Positions 13,555-25,642 of a stretch of DNA of 64,000 bases are shown piece by piece. Position numbers and translations under genes: made by a program. Position 1 is the stretch's first letter. Every line of letters begins with the position of its first letter. The stretch comes from Thunnus maccoyii (lineage: Eukaryota > Chordata > Actinopteri > Scombriformes > Scombridae): positions 11,743,925 to 11,807,924 of the forward strand of contig NC_056546.1 in the NCBI RefSeq assembly GCF_910596095.1, read 5' to 3'. The notes beneath the pieces are model-generated. The model was not told the DNA's origin, searched no databases, and saw only the letters and a program-made list of their open reading frames with translations.

Positions 13555-16185
13555 ATGGGTTTGCTCGACCGCTGCAAGGAGCTCTTCAAGACGTCAAACC
13601 TGTACGAGGTGCTGGGCATCAACAAGGAGGCAACAGAGGCAGAGATCCGGAGGAGCTACTACAAAGTGTCCCTCAAAGTGCATCCAGACCGGGCTCCTGA
13701 AGACCCGCTCGCCACGGAGAAATTTCAGGTTAACCCTTCTTGTCGTTAGTTGTCAGCTAAGTAGTTGGTAATCTCCGTCTTCCCCTTTTGCAATCACTAA
13801 TTATGCCACTAACATTAACTGGGACTTTGTCATGCATCTGTTTGTAGGAATGTATATATTTGAGTAACGTTTTCCCATTTATACATTGAGAAAAACTCCT
13901 CGCTCACATAGAAATAAAGATCATTAAAATGTCAAGTCTGCAGTTAACAAAGATCAGCACTAAAAGTAATACTGATCAGAGGAGGGCGATATGGATAAGT
14001 CTTTCATCCTCTTTTACGTAATGTCATGTTACTATATAGATAATGTTTATATATAGTGATATACTACATTTTCTAGAAACTCAATTGAGAAGCTTGTGTG
14101 TAGATTAAATAATCAGATGGAAATGTCCGTTTTAAGTGCATCCAGTTGACAAATTATGATACCTCATGGCATTGACGTTAATCAGATATTGACACATAAA
14201 CACAGTAGCTGCTCACTGATTGTAAAATTGCCCATAATGTGCAAATACAACTAGAGCTGCAACGATCAGTCGATTAAACTATTAGGCTAGTCGACCAGAC
14301 ACAAGAATACGTTAATCGGAAACAATTTTGTTACTCAAATAATTGGTCATTTATTGAGCAAAAATACCAAATATTTGCTGGTTGCAGCTTCTCAGATGTG
14401 AGGATTTGAAGCTTTTCTGTGTCATACATGATAGTAAACTACATATCTTTGGATTTTTGACTATTGATCAGACAAAACTACACATTTGAAGTCATCACCA
14501 CAGAAGTTATAATAGGCATTTTTCACTATTTTCTGACATTTCATAAAGATTTCGTTAGTTTTAGCCCTAAATACAACCAAAGATATTAGTGAAATTGTTA
14601 AAAGGTACCGTATGGCAAAATCTCTAATGGTTGCCAAACTTACATTGTTTTATGGGACTGTATATATCACCAAATCTCCTAAACCTTATATCAATTAGAG
14701 CTGCAATGATTAGTCTAAATAATCCATGGAACAGAAAATTAATTGGGAACTATTTTGATAATCTATCACTCGGTTTGAATAATTTTTAAAGAAAAAATAC
14801 TACAATTTCTCTCGTTCCAGCATCTTAAAAAATTTGTTGTTTGTTGCAGCCTTAATATAGATGTTGCTTTTTAAAGCTTATAGTAACCCACAGTACGTCA
14901 ATATATCAGTACCGCCACATCATATTTTTATATTACTCATATAAAGTATATAATAGTATTTCATACTACATTTTTTTAAGGGCTGCAGATGTGTGTAAAA
15001 TTGAGTCTCACCTGATTTTGTTGGGGTTTTTTTCTCCAGGTGTTAGGAAAGCTGTATGCGGTGCTGAGTGATAAAGAGCAGAGGGTTGTTTATGATGAGC
15101 AGGGAGTGGTGGATGAAGAGTCTGACGTCCTGAGTGAAGACCGCTGCTGGGAAGACTACTGGAGGCTGCTTTTCCCTAAGGTATTGGAGCACAGCAGGGT
15201 TTTTTTTTTCTTTTTTTAGAAACGTGACTCATTTTAGTCTTTGTCGTGTGAGTCATACATGTGATGATGTGACCTCTGAAGTGAGTCACTTGTATACCAG
15301 AAATTTTATGTTCAATGACATACAGTAGAGGTTATTGTGTCATTGTACCAGCTATGGTACTACAAATAAAAAGCTACATGTACCCAGACATAATGGTGGA
15401 TTAATGCAACAGCGTATTCGTCGCAGGATTATAAAATCACCATAATTTTATGTCCCTAAACAGCATCTGTCACACATTTTGTCTTGACAGCCTGCTCTGT
15501 CTCTCTGTCTGTCTCCTAGATAACTGTGCAGGACATCCTTGAATTTGAGAAGAAATACAAGGGCTCTGACGAGGAGCGGCAGGATTTAATCCAGCTATAT
15601 GTGCAGCATGAGGGAGATATGGACGCCATCACGGCCTCGGCCCTGTGCTGCTCCCAGGAAGACGAACCCAGACTCTGCAGCATCATCCAGGCTGCCATCA
15701 AGAGCGGAGAAGTCAAAGAATTCCCTGCTTTCACTCAGGAGACTGACAAAAAGAAGAGGGCTCGCAGGAAGAGGGTGAGAAATGTGTTTATGTTAAAGCC
15801 ATAAAATCCTCACAGCTTATATTTTATGTCTTTTTCCAGGAAAGTATCTTATTTTATAACTTCCTCCAGTCTCATTAACTCGATTGCATTTGACCTTCCA
15901 GGCTGACAGAGAACGACAAGAAGCAGAAGAAATGCAGAAAGAGATGGGGCTCGGTGATGAGGATGACAGTCTTGTGATGATGCTTCAGGTAAAAAATGCA
16001 TTTCCAGATGTATGAAATTGATAGGGTTTTTTTTGTTTTCTCTCAATAACCTTCATATCTTTCTTACTTTCCAGCAAAGACAGAAGTCCAGAGAGCAGAA
16101 CTTTAACAGTTTCCTGTCTGACCTGGAGGCGAAATACTCCAAACCAAGTGGAAAATCCCAAAAATCAAAAAGAGGAAAAAAGTGA
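13555..16185 (+). CDS. dnajc9: DnaJ homolog subfamily C member 9
   Basis: Five coding exons: 13555-13738 is interrupted by the donor after 13728, so exon 1 is 13555-13728, then 15040-15180, 15520-15774, 15902-15988 and 16075-16185. The product is 255 residues, close to human DNAJC9. The J domain starts near residue 14 (NLYEVLGI) and has the HPD motif at residues 43-45, which stimulates HSP70 ATPase. The middle part ([19 protein letters not shown]) matches the DNAJC9 family, and the tail is Lys-rich (SQKSKRGKK). DNAJC9 is known as a nuclear histone H3-H4 and HSP70 co-chaperone. The start is the first ATG and opens the conserved N-terminus. It is followed tail to tail by fam149b1, as in human 10q22. 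Confidence 0.96.
14263..14572 (+). repeat. Dispersed teleost repeat of the 'agctgcaacgat..agtcgatta' type
   Basis: Begins gagctgcaacgatcagtcga and contains attgagcaaaaataccaaat, gcagcttctcagatgtgagg and cactattttctgacatttca. Relatives occur at 14697-14858, 36734-36850 and 53667-54010. From memory it is among the most frequent short repeats in teleost introns. It sits in dnajc9 intron 1. Confidence 0.7.
14697..14858 (+). repeat. Truncated second copy of the 14263 repeat family
   Basis: Starts agagctgcaatgattagtct, continues with attaattgggaactattttg and ataatctatc, and ends near gttgcagcctta. It resembles the 14263 element with its central part missing, in dnajc9 intron 1. Confidence 0.6.
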
Positions 16186-16436
16186 AAAGTGTGCATGCTC
16201 TGGTTATAGCAGATAAAACGTGTAAATGAATCAAAACACCTTTTCAAGTTGAGTAAGAGCATTGGAGTACACGTATGAGCTGCTGTCTAACTGCTCTGTT
16301 CTGTATGCTCATAAAATGTTCCTTTTATGTGGCTTCAGTGTATGAATATGTAGTAGCTTTTTGTGTGACGCTCATCAAAATGTAAATGCATCTTTTATTT
16401 CTGTCTTTTATGTTGTTAAAGTCTTCAGAGAACACA

Positions 16437-16442
16437 AATAAA
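16437..16442 (+). terminator. dnajc9: Poly(A) signal of dnajc9
   Basis: AATAAA, about 250 nt downstream of the dnajc9 stop codon. It is the first canonical signal after the stop. Confidence 0.65.
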
Positions 16443-16475
16443 TTCATATTTATATATGTAATCTGTACATATTTT

Positions 16476-16481
16476 TTTATT
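16476..16481 (-). terminator. fam149b1: Candidate poly(A) signal of fam149b1
   Basis: TTTATT on the plus strand is AATAAA on the minus strand, about 950 nt beyond the fam149b1 stop codon. A second minus-strand AATAAA lies at 16394-16399, inside the dnajc9 3'UTR. Using either would overlap the two transcripts' 3' ends. The interval 16482-17428 shows no other gene and is read as the fam149b1 3'UTR. Confidence 0.4.
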
Positions 16482-17428
16482 TAGTATAAAATAGAAAATA
16501 CATTGAAGAGAGAAAAACTTTGATTTTCAAGCTTTGTCACCTTTGTAGCATGGCTATCTGATTATTTCAACAACAAATGAAGGGAAAACCACCCTTTGTG
16601 CAGTTACCCTGATGTTACCTGACAAAGCATTCCTATTTGGCTTTGCACAGGTAATAATGCAAAAAATTCACATCAAATACAGTATCTTGTACAGACATGA
16701 CGAATAAATTATTTACAAACACATCGTTTTCTACAACTACCTCTTGTATTTCTACATTATCTTATAAATGAGGTGGACTGTAGAGATGTTCTGTCAGTGC
16801 TCTTCTGATTCATATGGTTTCAACTGAGATGTAATGCTGAGAAAGGCAAAAACTTTCAAGGTGGCATCTCATTCTTGTCTCTGTGTGCAACGATATGCAA
16901 TGAAAAGCTCTGGGTCCATTTAGTTGTTTTTTTTTAACAGGCCCGTTGAAAATTGTGTCCTTATAAAAGATACAGTACCAAACTCTGATGTTGTATCAGA
17001 GGAGAAAAAGTGCTTTTTATCCTCTCTGTCCCTGTCTGGGTGGATGTGTTGTTCCCTGCATAGTCATTTACCAGTACAACACACTGCAGAGGAGAATATA
17101 CAGTACATTCACATATAAATAGATATATACACATTCAAATCATACATACTGAGTACAAATATCCACACATACACCTCTCACTGTACATGAAGATGGATAG
17201 TTCGTGTCAACAGTTATTTGTGTTTGGCAGCCACATAAGCTGATTTCTGAGATACAAAAATAGGCCTGATACAAAAACTTTGTAAATAAATTCAGCAAAG
17301 CAGCTATAATATGAAACAATTCTGCTACCTCTGTCAAAACAAAAACTTGTTAAGTGGGCACAGATGCTGCGGAGTGTTGCACTTCATTGTGCTGTATGAA
17401 GATGAATGGCTGAAGGGTGCGGGGAGAA

Positions 17429-20400
17429 CTACAAGCCAGGTCTGCCAGCTCTGGATGAGATGCCTCCCCGCGTGTAAGACCGAGGTGGAACCCCCGAAAC
17501 AGGCACCAGTGGAGCTATTAGGAAGAGGAAGGATAAAACATTACTGAACATAGACTTAAAACATCTCGCTAGTAGGTAAATCTCACCAAAGCCAGCAGCT
17601 ACAACCACTCATATTCACCTAAGAACGAAGCCTGGAAGAGTTTCATCAGCTGTTTTAAGCTACTGACCTGCAACAGGGGCTTGTGGGTCTGGCTCCTCTT
17701 CGTCTTTGATGGGCGAGTGGCCCAGGGGGTGGTGGGAAAACGAGTCCAAGAAAGATGAGCTGCTGATGCCAAGACTGATGCCGGTCACACCGATTCCAAG
17801 AGAATCTGGTGGGATTAAGGAATAAATTGATGCGTACAGTGTAAGCTAACATTAAAGTAACAGAACAGGCAGATGAAAAGCAAGTGTCTCTTTCCAGCAG
17901 AATATGTTAATGTTTTTTGATTAACAATTCAAGTTGAATTTCTGACCTGTGCCCACAGAGGCTCTTCCTGGCCTCCCCTGCCCGATGTTGTCCAATACTG
18001 TGAAGGAGCGGCGGTAAGGGGTGTCCGACTGAGAAGAAAGCCAGCGGTCAAGAATACTGTCATGCATACTGATCATACAAGTGAACTACACCAACTATTT
18101 ACTTGGAATTATAAAACTACACTGCTTAAAAAAAGTAACTTGATAGTTTCTCTTGTGTAGAATATTATTATTACCGCTCCACTTGTGACAGTGTGCAGTA
18201 TTCTGAGATGATAGAGAGCCTTTACCCTGTATGTGTGAGTGGTGTTGGGGCGAGAGAAGACGTCCAGTACGTGGTGACGATCCCTTGGTATTGAACTGCC
18301 GGCTTCATCATTAATAGCGCTGTGGGCACGGCTAGACGGGCCTTTCTGACGCTGGTGCGATGGGAGAAAAATGGACAAATACAAAGGTTTTAAGCAGTGG
18401 ATCACATGTGGTTTACTGCATTTGAAAAACTGACCAAGATGTTTAATAAATGCTACAGTGCAACTGTTTTTTAGGCTCTACACTATGGGGTTACTGGTAT
18501 ATTGTACAACCTCTTGTCTATTTAGAAAGCCTTCATTTATCTCTGTTTCTGTTCAAGTGCTGTAACGAGTTTATCGTTGTTAGTGTAGTTGTGTTTCGGT
18601 GGTGTTATACCTGTGCAGGTTTGGACTGCTGCCCTGAGTGGGACGACTCTGGGTCTCCAGTGCTGATGGGGGGAAGGAGTGTGTTCCTGCTGAGAGGCAA
18701 CAGTGGAGACGTCAGGCGGTCGCTGGCCGTGGCTCTGTGGAAGAACACACAAGTATAGATAGATTTATTCACTGCTCCCTGAAAAAATGACTGTGGGAGT
18801 TGTGAAAATTCACGACTTAGGTGTAAGGATGAAAGTCAAAGTTAGAATTTTACTTCTTTATATAGCTGCGATACAAAAAAGATGTGATTTGTAGATAATG
18901 TTTCTTATTTAGTGCTGTGATAAATTATTTCACCACAGCGCTATCAAAGGTTGAGTTATCTCCCCACACAGTGACAGCACTGTGATATTAAAGGAATCGG
19001 TTGACATTTTGGGAAATGCACTTATTCACTTTCTTGCTGAGTTAGATGAGAAGATTGATACTTTATCTCATATCTGTCCATTAAATATGAAGCTACAGCC
19101 AGGAGACAGTTAGCTTAGCTTAGCATAAAAACTGGAAGCAGGGGGAAACAGCTAGCCTGGCTCCGTCCAACGACAACACGTTATATTGTTTGTTTGATCC
19201 ATACAAAATTAAAGTGTAAAAACGCATGTTGTAGTTTTACGGGCAGTTGTGTGCAGAACTATTTCTTTGTAGGGTGCAGTGACTTGGATATGAACATGAA
19301 CACATGGTCACTGACTCTACCATTAGATATTAAGACACTGTAGTCGCTGAATTTTGCAGAAGAACTGACATACCCTATGAAGGGAAAACATGCTTTACCC
19401 CATCACTTTTTTACCCGCAGTTCATGACAAGTTCATCTGTTAAGTTGGTTTCACACATGAAACTTCTATCACCTCCCAACCCCATTATTCTACTCTCGCA
19501 GAGCCATAAGGCACAAGTTAAAAGGGAGTCTGCTTTCAAAGTAATCTCCCTCTGCTTCTGCACAACTTCAGAGACCGCAGTGGAGAATGAGAGAGTAAAA
19601 AGCAAGATAGGAGTTTGGGTGGGGTTGGGGGTTCCCATGATGCCAAAACTCACAGACGCGTCCCCCGGATGACCTCATCCATGGATACCGCTGCGCTGGA
19701 CTGACTCAAGCCAGGAACCAGTGGCAGGAGGGTTCGGGGAGGAGGGTTTCTGCGTCGAGCTGACTGGGCCGGTCGGGACAGTGATGAAGAGCTCTGCTCC
19801 AGGGCTCGGCGAGGGCGAGGTTTGCTGGAGGGGACCACGCTGGAGCCTGGTCTGTGGGACGCCCGCTCTTCTGGCTCCCTGCACGGGAACAAGAAGGTGG
19901 AACACAATAGATGAATGACGCATTTCCACCTGCTGCCAACTGGCCAACTACTCTGCTAAATAAGGTGTTAGGACCAGGGACAGAAACATGTTTTTTTTTA
20001 AATGAATGTAAAAACAAGATCTACAAGACATAAAAGACATTAAAGATTAAAATCACATATTAGGAATGTACAAACGTGTGGTAGTTGTATCTTTGTGTGA
20101 TTTTGCTTTTATTTCTCTACTTTTAGCACAATGCTCATTGGTTAGAAGAGTAAAATGTGTCCATACTGGTTTCTATCCAGAACACCCAGGTTTCTCTGCT
20201 GTAGGGGGATGCTGTGGATCATGATGAGGTCGTTCAGGTTGTGCTGGGTCGCTGCTGCTCCTACTGGGACCCGTCCAGCCTGGGGAATGGTGTGAAATAA
20301 ACAGAAGGAAGACGGGGAGGGGGGAGGTTAAAGGGTCAAGGACAGAGAGGTAAGAGAGGAGACATATATTGGAGGAAAGGCAGGTTAGATACAAATGATT

Positions 20401-23400
20401 TATTTTATGACAGTGGCCTAATGGTTAGTTATTTTCATACAGTATTTACAATACAGTATATTCTCAAAGAAACTGTTATTTATCATGCAGTGACATCAGC
20501 TGGACCCCATATCTGCTAGACCACTGACCAGAAATAACATTCACAACACTTAAAATTCAACAAAATCAATAACTAGTAAAACAAAGCATTCCAACATTCT
20601 CGTGAAAGAAAAGAAGAATCTAAAGAAAGTAGTTCATGTTGAAAAGAAGTTGCTGTTAATTAAAAAGCAAAACGGTGTAGATGCTTTTGTGTTAATCAAC
20701 AGGCACAAGCACATTTATTCTAGAGATAAAGATAATGAGCCGCTACGGACAGCGTGCACACGACACGCCACCATTTTGGCTCTAAGTGAGGGAGTTACAT
20801 ACAGTGGACGGCCTTTTCTGCTTTTTGGATTTCCGTCTGGACTTGTGCTTTGAGCCCCTTGACTTTGTGTTCTTTAAGGGGAAAAAAGGCATGACCAAAG
20901 GAAGATAGTGGATATAGAGGAAAGGAAGGAAGAACAGAAAAGGGAGGAATGAAGACAGAAAGAAAAATTAACGAAAGAAGGAAAGAAAAAAGGAAAATAG
21001 ACAAAACACATTGGCAAGGTGAAGGGCAGAGAGTAAAGAGGGAAGGAAAGAAAACAGTGATACAAGTTAATGAACTGGAAGCATTGAAAGACTGAAAGAG
21101 CAACAGGCAGGAGTGAAAAAACAGGTGACAATCAAGTGTGGACTGTGGAACAGAGATGAGTGACTCTTAAGTGTGCAAAGACTTCACAGTTATGGATGCT
21201 GAGCAAATAATTAAGACTCTTCTCAGGCGTAAAACGTCTTCTACTACAAAAAGGTTTAAAAGCAGGATGGATTCCAGCTGAAGACGGTGACTTTTTTTGT
21301 TGATCTGCAGGTATTGTATTTATAAAACACTCTACTTGCCAACTTAGATCATTATATTAATATTTTTTTCTTTTCATAGGTATATTGCAATAATGACTAC
21401 TGTGAAGAAAACTCTATGTGAAATGTTACAATTTTCCTGAAATGAATGATGAATTATGACACAGCTGCTGAAACTGAAGTGCTGACAGCGATGAAAGTGA
21501 AATGAGGCTCCCAATCTGCTCCCCCAGATGCACCCTGCTGCCTCTCATTCCCTCTCAGACCACTGACCTGGAACTGTAGGCCAGCTGTGAGCGGGGGCAC
21601 CCTGCTCTGGCCAAGTTTGGGCAGCATGGTAGGCAGTGTGGAGAACAGCATGAAGGGATTCTGGGAGTCTTGCTGCACGGGGCTCAAATTCCCAGAAATC
21701 TTTTCATCATCTGCTGATCACAAGCGCACAATTACTTCCAAATATTGTGCAATACATAAGAACAGACATTTGTTAATGTGATTGAGGTCAAATAAATGCA
21801 AATTAGCCCTACTTGAAGTGCAGCATTCCCAATGGCGTTGGACCAGCTCTTTCATCCAGCCAACCAGCTGCCGCCACACGTCATCGAACAACAGGTCGAG
21901 GACAGCCTGACGGCGACAACGGTATGGCGAGACAGGGGGCATGCAGTGATGCCTCCGACCTGATTCTGAACAATCTTGCTCCCACTCATCTTCCCTGTGC
22001 AAGACGGACAGATATAGCGAATCATTTTAACCAAACGGAACAACACACAGACAGTAGCTGAGGTTCAGATTTTGTTTCTGGAATAAGAGGAATATCATAG
22101 CATGAGAAAAGTAAGTAACTCACAGGTCCCTGCTATCAAAAGCCAGGTATTCCTCCATCTGACCTTCTACTTCAATCATTCTCGGCTTGTCATGACTGCT
22201 GGAGCCACTGGAGGTGCCAGGAGGCCCGTCCAACTCTGGTGACGAGGACTTGATCAGCGCCGCTCTCCTGCCTTGCACATTCAACCTTTACCACAAGACA
22301 AGGACACACAAGTCACTGACACAAGTCCACACATGCTGTATGTTTTCTATAAATGTGAATTCAAACCAAGCTGACTACCCCAGGCTGAAAAACAGGAAGA
22401 AAATCCTGCCACAAACATGCTTGCACATATTGTTTTGTCGTATTTTATGTTCCATTATGTCAACTCATTTCTGAGTAGAACTAGCCAGACAGTGGCACTG
22501 CCTAGTGCCAAACAGTTATCACAGATATCCCACATCACTGACTTTGGCTAACAAGCCCAGAGTATCTGGGTCACAAAACCTCAGTCAGCCAGGCCTCCTC
22601 TATAATTGATGCTCTAACAGCAGTCATCTGGACACCCAGCTATTTCTTGTGAATTTCATGAACTAATGAAGCGCTATAGCTATAATTCACATTTTCTTAC
22701 AAACATTCAATGGCTCCAGGTTTATTTCCTGTTAGACAGTTTACTAATATCAGCAGCTCTCATGAAACTTAACCCAAGCTGCAATGCAGGTCCAATAAAC
22801 TGAATTATACATGTTCTGTATTTAAAATCAGTATAACTGAGAATGATTTGACATTACCACAGAAATGTATTCTGCTTAGTTTTTTCCTTAACTGAGTTTC
22901 ATAACAGTCAAATAATGTTTCTTATTGATCTAGTTTTAAAAAATTAAGGTAAATTTACCTAACATGTGAACTTTGACCTTATGTGCCCTTCTAGCAGTCA
23001 GTCAACCAGTGAGTCAGTGAAGTAAAGACTTACTCCGTGCAGCCTTGGTCTTTCTCCTGGGACTTCACACTGCTCTCTTTGCCTGCTGATGGGCTGCTGG
23101 TCGAGCTGCCCTTCCCTGAGGTAGCATACCACTGGAAGCCCTCATCACTGGGACAGACCAGCTGAGTCCCCAGGATGCTGAGTGACACGCAAGAATGGAA
23201 TGTTTTTTTTTTTTCAGGTTTGTCTCCACATTCAACTTTAATCTTTGATCCCACTGCTGCACTGTTTCACTCAGCTCTAAAAGGTCAGGCGGTTGGTAGG
23301 AAGCGGTGGATAACATACCGAAGATGTGGGAACCGTGTGGCCCACTGCTGACATTCATCCTGCAGTCCCTGGAGTATCCCTCCCCCGCTGCCTTTCCCCT

Positions 23401-25642
23401 CATACAGCTCTTTGTCGATCTCCTCAAACATTTGCTGTACCTGCCGTGACGCCGCCTTGTCGAACTCCTATGGGACAGAAAAACCAAGAGACAGACACAC
23501 AGGAATGAAGGCTCATTATTCCTCGTTCTCATACACCAGCACTATGATTGAAAGCTGCTGCTTTTCGGTCTGTTCATCAGTTATTGGCGGCACATCGCCA
23601 TTCTTTGTGTATCTCACAGCAAGCTTCAACATGCATAATAACTAGCTCCTGTGGCCGCTTGGGATGTGTGTATGTATTTGTGGTCAAACTGGATTGTTCA
23701 TGTGCTATAACAAAATAAGGAGAAAAAGAAAAAGATCACGATGAGTTAGGACTGAGTTACTTTGTGTAACTGAGGTTTTTTTTTTTTTCTTGGAAGCAGC
23801 TTGAGGACAGCAAACTAAATAAATCATTGAGTCCTGGAAAAGTTTTGTAGAACCAGCTGAGGCTAGAAAGTACAGCATAATAACAAACCAGTGGAATCAG
23901 GCTTCACATACACAAAGAAAGAAGTAGCATGTACAAAGCATTTAACACTCTATACAGTTACTGGCTGTATGTTGTTTTCCTCCGGTTTGCCAAATGGTAA
24001 TTCATGTTTGTAAAGAGGCATAAAAGTTCAGATAAAATGCATGACAGTAAACCAAAATCTGACATTAAAATTGCATGACAATCTATTCAAGGAGGCTTTT
24101 TGTCTTTGTAACAGAATAACAGAAAGGATGGAAAAATGCCAGAGGAAAAACAATGCCCTGTGTGTGTGCACGCTTGAATGATTCTCTTGTGTCAGACAGC
24201 ACCAGGCTGGCATCATCACATCACGTTATGATCATTTTCTCAGGAGTAGACTTACATCGTAGCCCCAGGAGAATACAGAGCTCCTCTCTGTGGAGATGCC
24301 AGTGCCTGTGGAGCTGTGGATACCTGACCAGGACTGGTTGGAGTCTACTGAGATGACGGTGGGACAGTCAGAGTGGCCTGAGGCAGCAGACGTCTCTGAA
24401 CTAAATAGAAAGGACAAGGAAGTTTTATGGCTTGTGTACAACTCGAGAAATTTCACCACATTTATACAATGTATTCTGTTTTACCCATTGGTTATTTGTC
24501 TTTTTAATCAAATCCATTCAAACATCTTGACTGTTTTAAAAATGTAGACCGTTCCTCTGTTATGAGGAAATCTTACTGGTGTGACCATTGCAAAAATAAT
24601 CACAGGCAAGGTTTCAAAGTGGAAAATAAAGGGCAAATGTCAAAGTAATTGAATATTCTAACAGGCTGCCTCATTATTTATTCTTTTAACTGCACATCTG
24701 AAGGAGGCAATGTGATATCAATTAATCCACTGCGTCTGGGTATCTCGTTTCACATATCAAGAGTCTTGAGAATCAGCTGTCAACTCAAGAAGGTGTAACA
24801 TAACAAAACACACAGGCGTAGAAAAGTATGCGTGTTTCATCTTGGCCTTACTCTAGCATCGCCGAGGTTTGTCTCCCTGCAGAACAATCCGTGCCTGTCT
24901 GTCTGTAGAACAACCCAGTTACCTGTTGTGAATGGAGACAGCTTCTTGCAGGTCATGGAGGTAGCGATGAGGCGTTTGGGTATCGTCTGCTTCTTCTGGG
25001 AGAGGGTGGTGGTCCAGGCTACTTCGAGACAACCCGCGACTGCACAAAAAAAACAGATTGAGTTAATTAAAAGAAAAAACTAATTAAAAAGTAAGCGTGC
25101 AGTCACATTCTGAAGAAAACATCAGCGGCCCCACAGTCATAGGAACATGATACGACATCATGCAAATAAGATGCAGAGTTTCTTCTAATTACAACAGCAG
25201 ATTATCTCCCCAAGTGGTTGAATCCAGACAGCAGTGAGATGTCCAAATGATATAAAAGATACAATGATGATGTTGTATATTGTTTATCATTATTATAATT
25301 CTTGTTGATATGTCTGTTAAAGGACTATAATGGTAGTTTTGCATGTCTTAACCCTTTAAATAAATCATGTACACTTCACCTTTTTGCCAACCCTTTAAGG
25401 ATGACATCATGAAAATAAGGAGATTGTGTTTGCTCAAAGCAATTGTGTGACAGATAATCATTAGAAATATAATTTTACACTGTCATTCGTGGTGGACAAG
25501 TCTACCACTCATCTCACTTTCTCACAGTATAGAAACATAAAATTCACTCCTTGAGAGCTGGGAAAACATAGTTATGAGTGCTCAGTGCTACTCACATCTC
25601 TAGTTTATGTGATACAGGTCTTCTGTTGTATCGTGAAATCAT
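17429..25642 (-). CDS. fam149b1: FAM149B1, ciliary DUF3719 protein
   Basis: Sixteen coding exons, in transcription order: 25596-25642, 24923-25039, 24256-24400, 23319-23467, 23034-23177, 22124-22285, 21813-21994, 21568-21710, 20803-20871, 20167-20279, 19654-19878, 18611-18734, 18226-18345, 17947-18028, 17668-17805 and 17429-17514. All phases fit and give 681 residues. The product begins MISRYNRR and contains [15 protein letters not shown], the DUF3719 region ([20 protein letters not shown] to [11 protein letters not shown]), [36 protein letters not shown] and FSRPNTT, all hallmarks of FAM149B1. Human FAM149B1 is a primary-cilium protein mutated in Joubert syndrome. The fish protein is about 100 residues longer than human (582), partly through exon 20803-20871. 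It is divergent from ecd and convergent with dnajc9. Confidence 0.95.
18991..19290 (+). repeat. Dispersed teleost repeat of the 'agcttagcttagcat' type, copy 3
   Basis: Contains ttgacattttgggaaatgca, gagttagatgagaagattga, gttagcttagcttagcataa and aactggaagcagggggaaac. It is the best-preserved of the three copies in the window. It lies in the fam149b1 intron between coding exons 11 and 12, antisense to that gene. Confidence 0.75.
20803..20871 (-). CDS. fam149b1: Lys/Arg-rich 69-nt in-frame exon of fam149b1
   Basis: This exon is exactly 23 codons, phase 0 at both ends, with acceptor ccttaaag and donor GTATGT. It encodes a run with [16 protein letters not shown], far more basic than its neighbours and with no counterpart I can recall in human FAM149B1. 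Because its removal keeps the frame, it could be an alternative cassette. The pattern resembles a bipartite nuclear localisation signal. Confidence 0.6.
25163..25400 (+). pseudogene. Degenerate duplicate of ecd exon 4 and flanking intron
   Basis: Plus-strand sequence 25171-25243 parallels ecd exon 4 (27276-27363). The copy can be read as [20 protein letters not shown], where ecd has [20 protein letters not shown]. The donor side is lost: gagaacagggtgaga in ecd corresponds to gagatgtccaaatga here. After about 70 bp of unrelated sequence, 25317-25400 parallels ecd intron 4 at 27400-27478 (ttttgcatgtctt, ccctttaaata, atcatgta, cttcac). An in-frame stop precedes the copy. It is a fragment, not a gene, lying antisense inside fam149b1 intron 1. 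Confidence 0.8.

Noticed and set aside
13379..13771. 130-residue frame overlapping dnajc9 exon 1
   Set aside because: Out of frame with the conserved J domain and without homology; the 13555 ATG frame is correct.
19650..20017. Pro/Ser-rich minus-strand frames of 85-103 residues as separate genes
   Set aside because: They overlap fam149b1 coding exon 11 (19654-19878); only the frame containing [10 protein letters not shown] is real.
20795..21131. Phe/Ser/Leu-rich minus-strand open frames
   Set aside because: Produced by a GA-rich tract on the plus strand; only the 69-nt exon at 20803-20871 has splice support, in a different frame.
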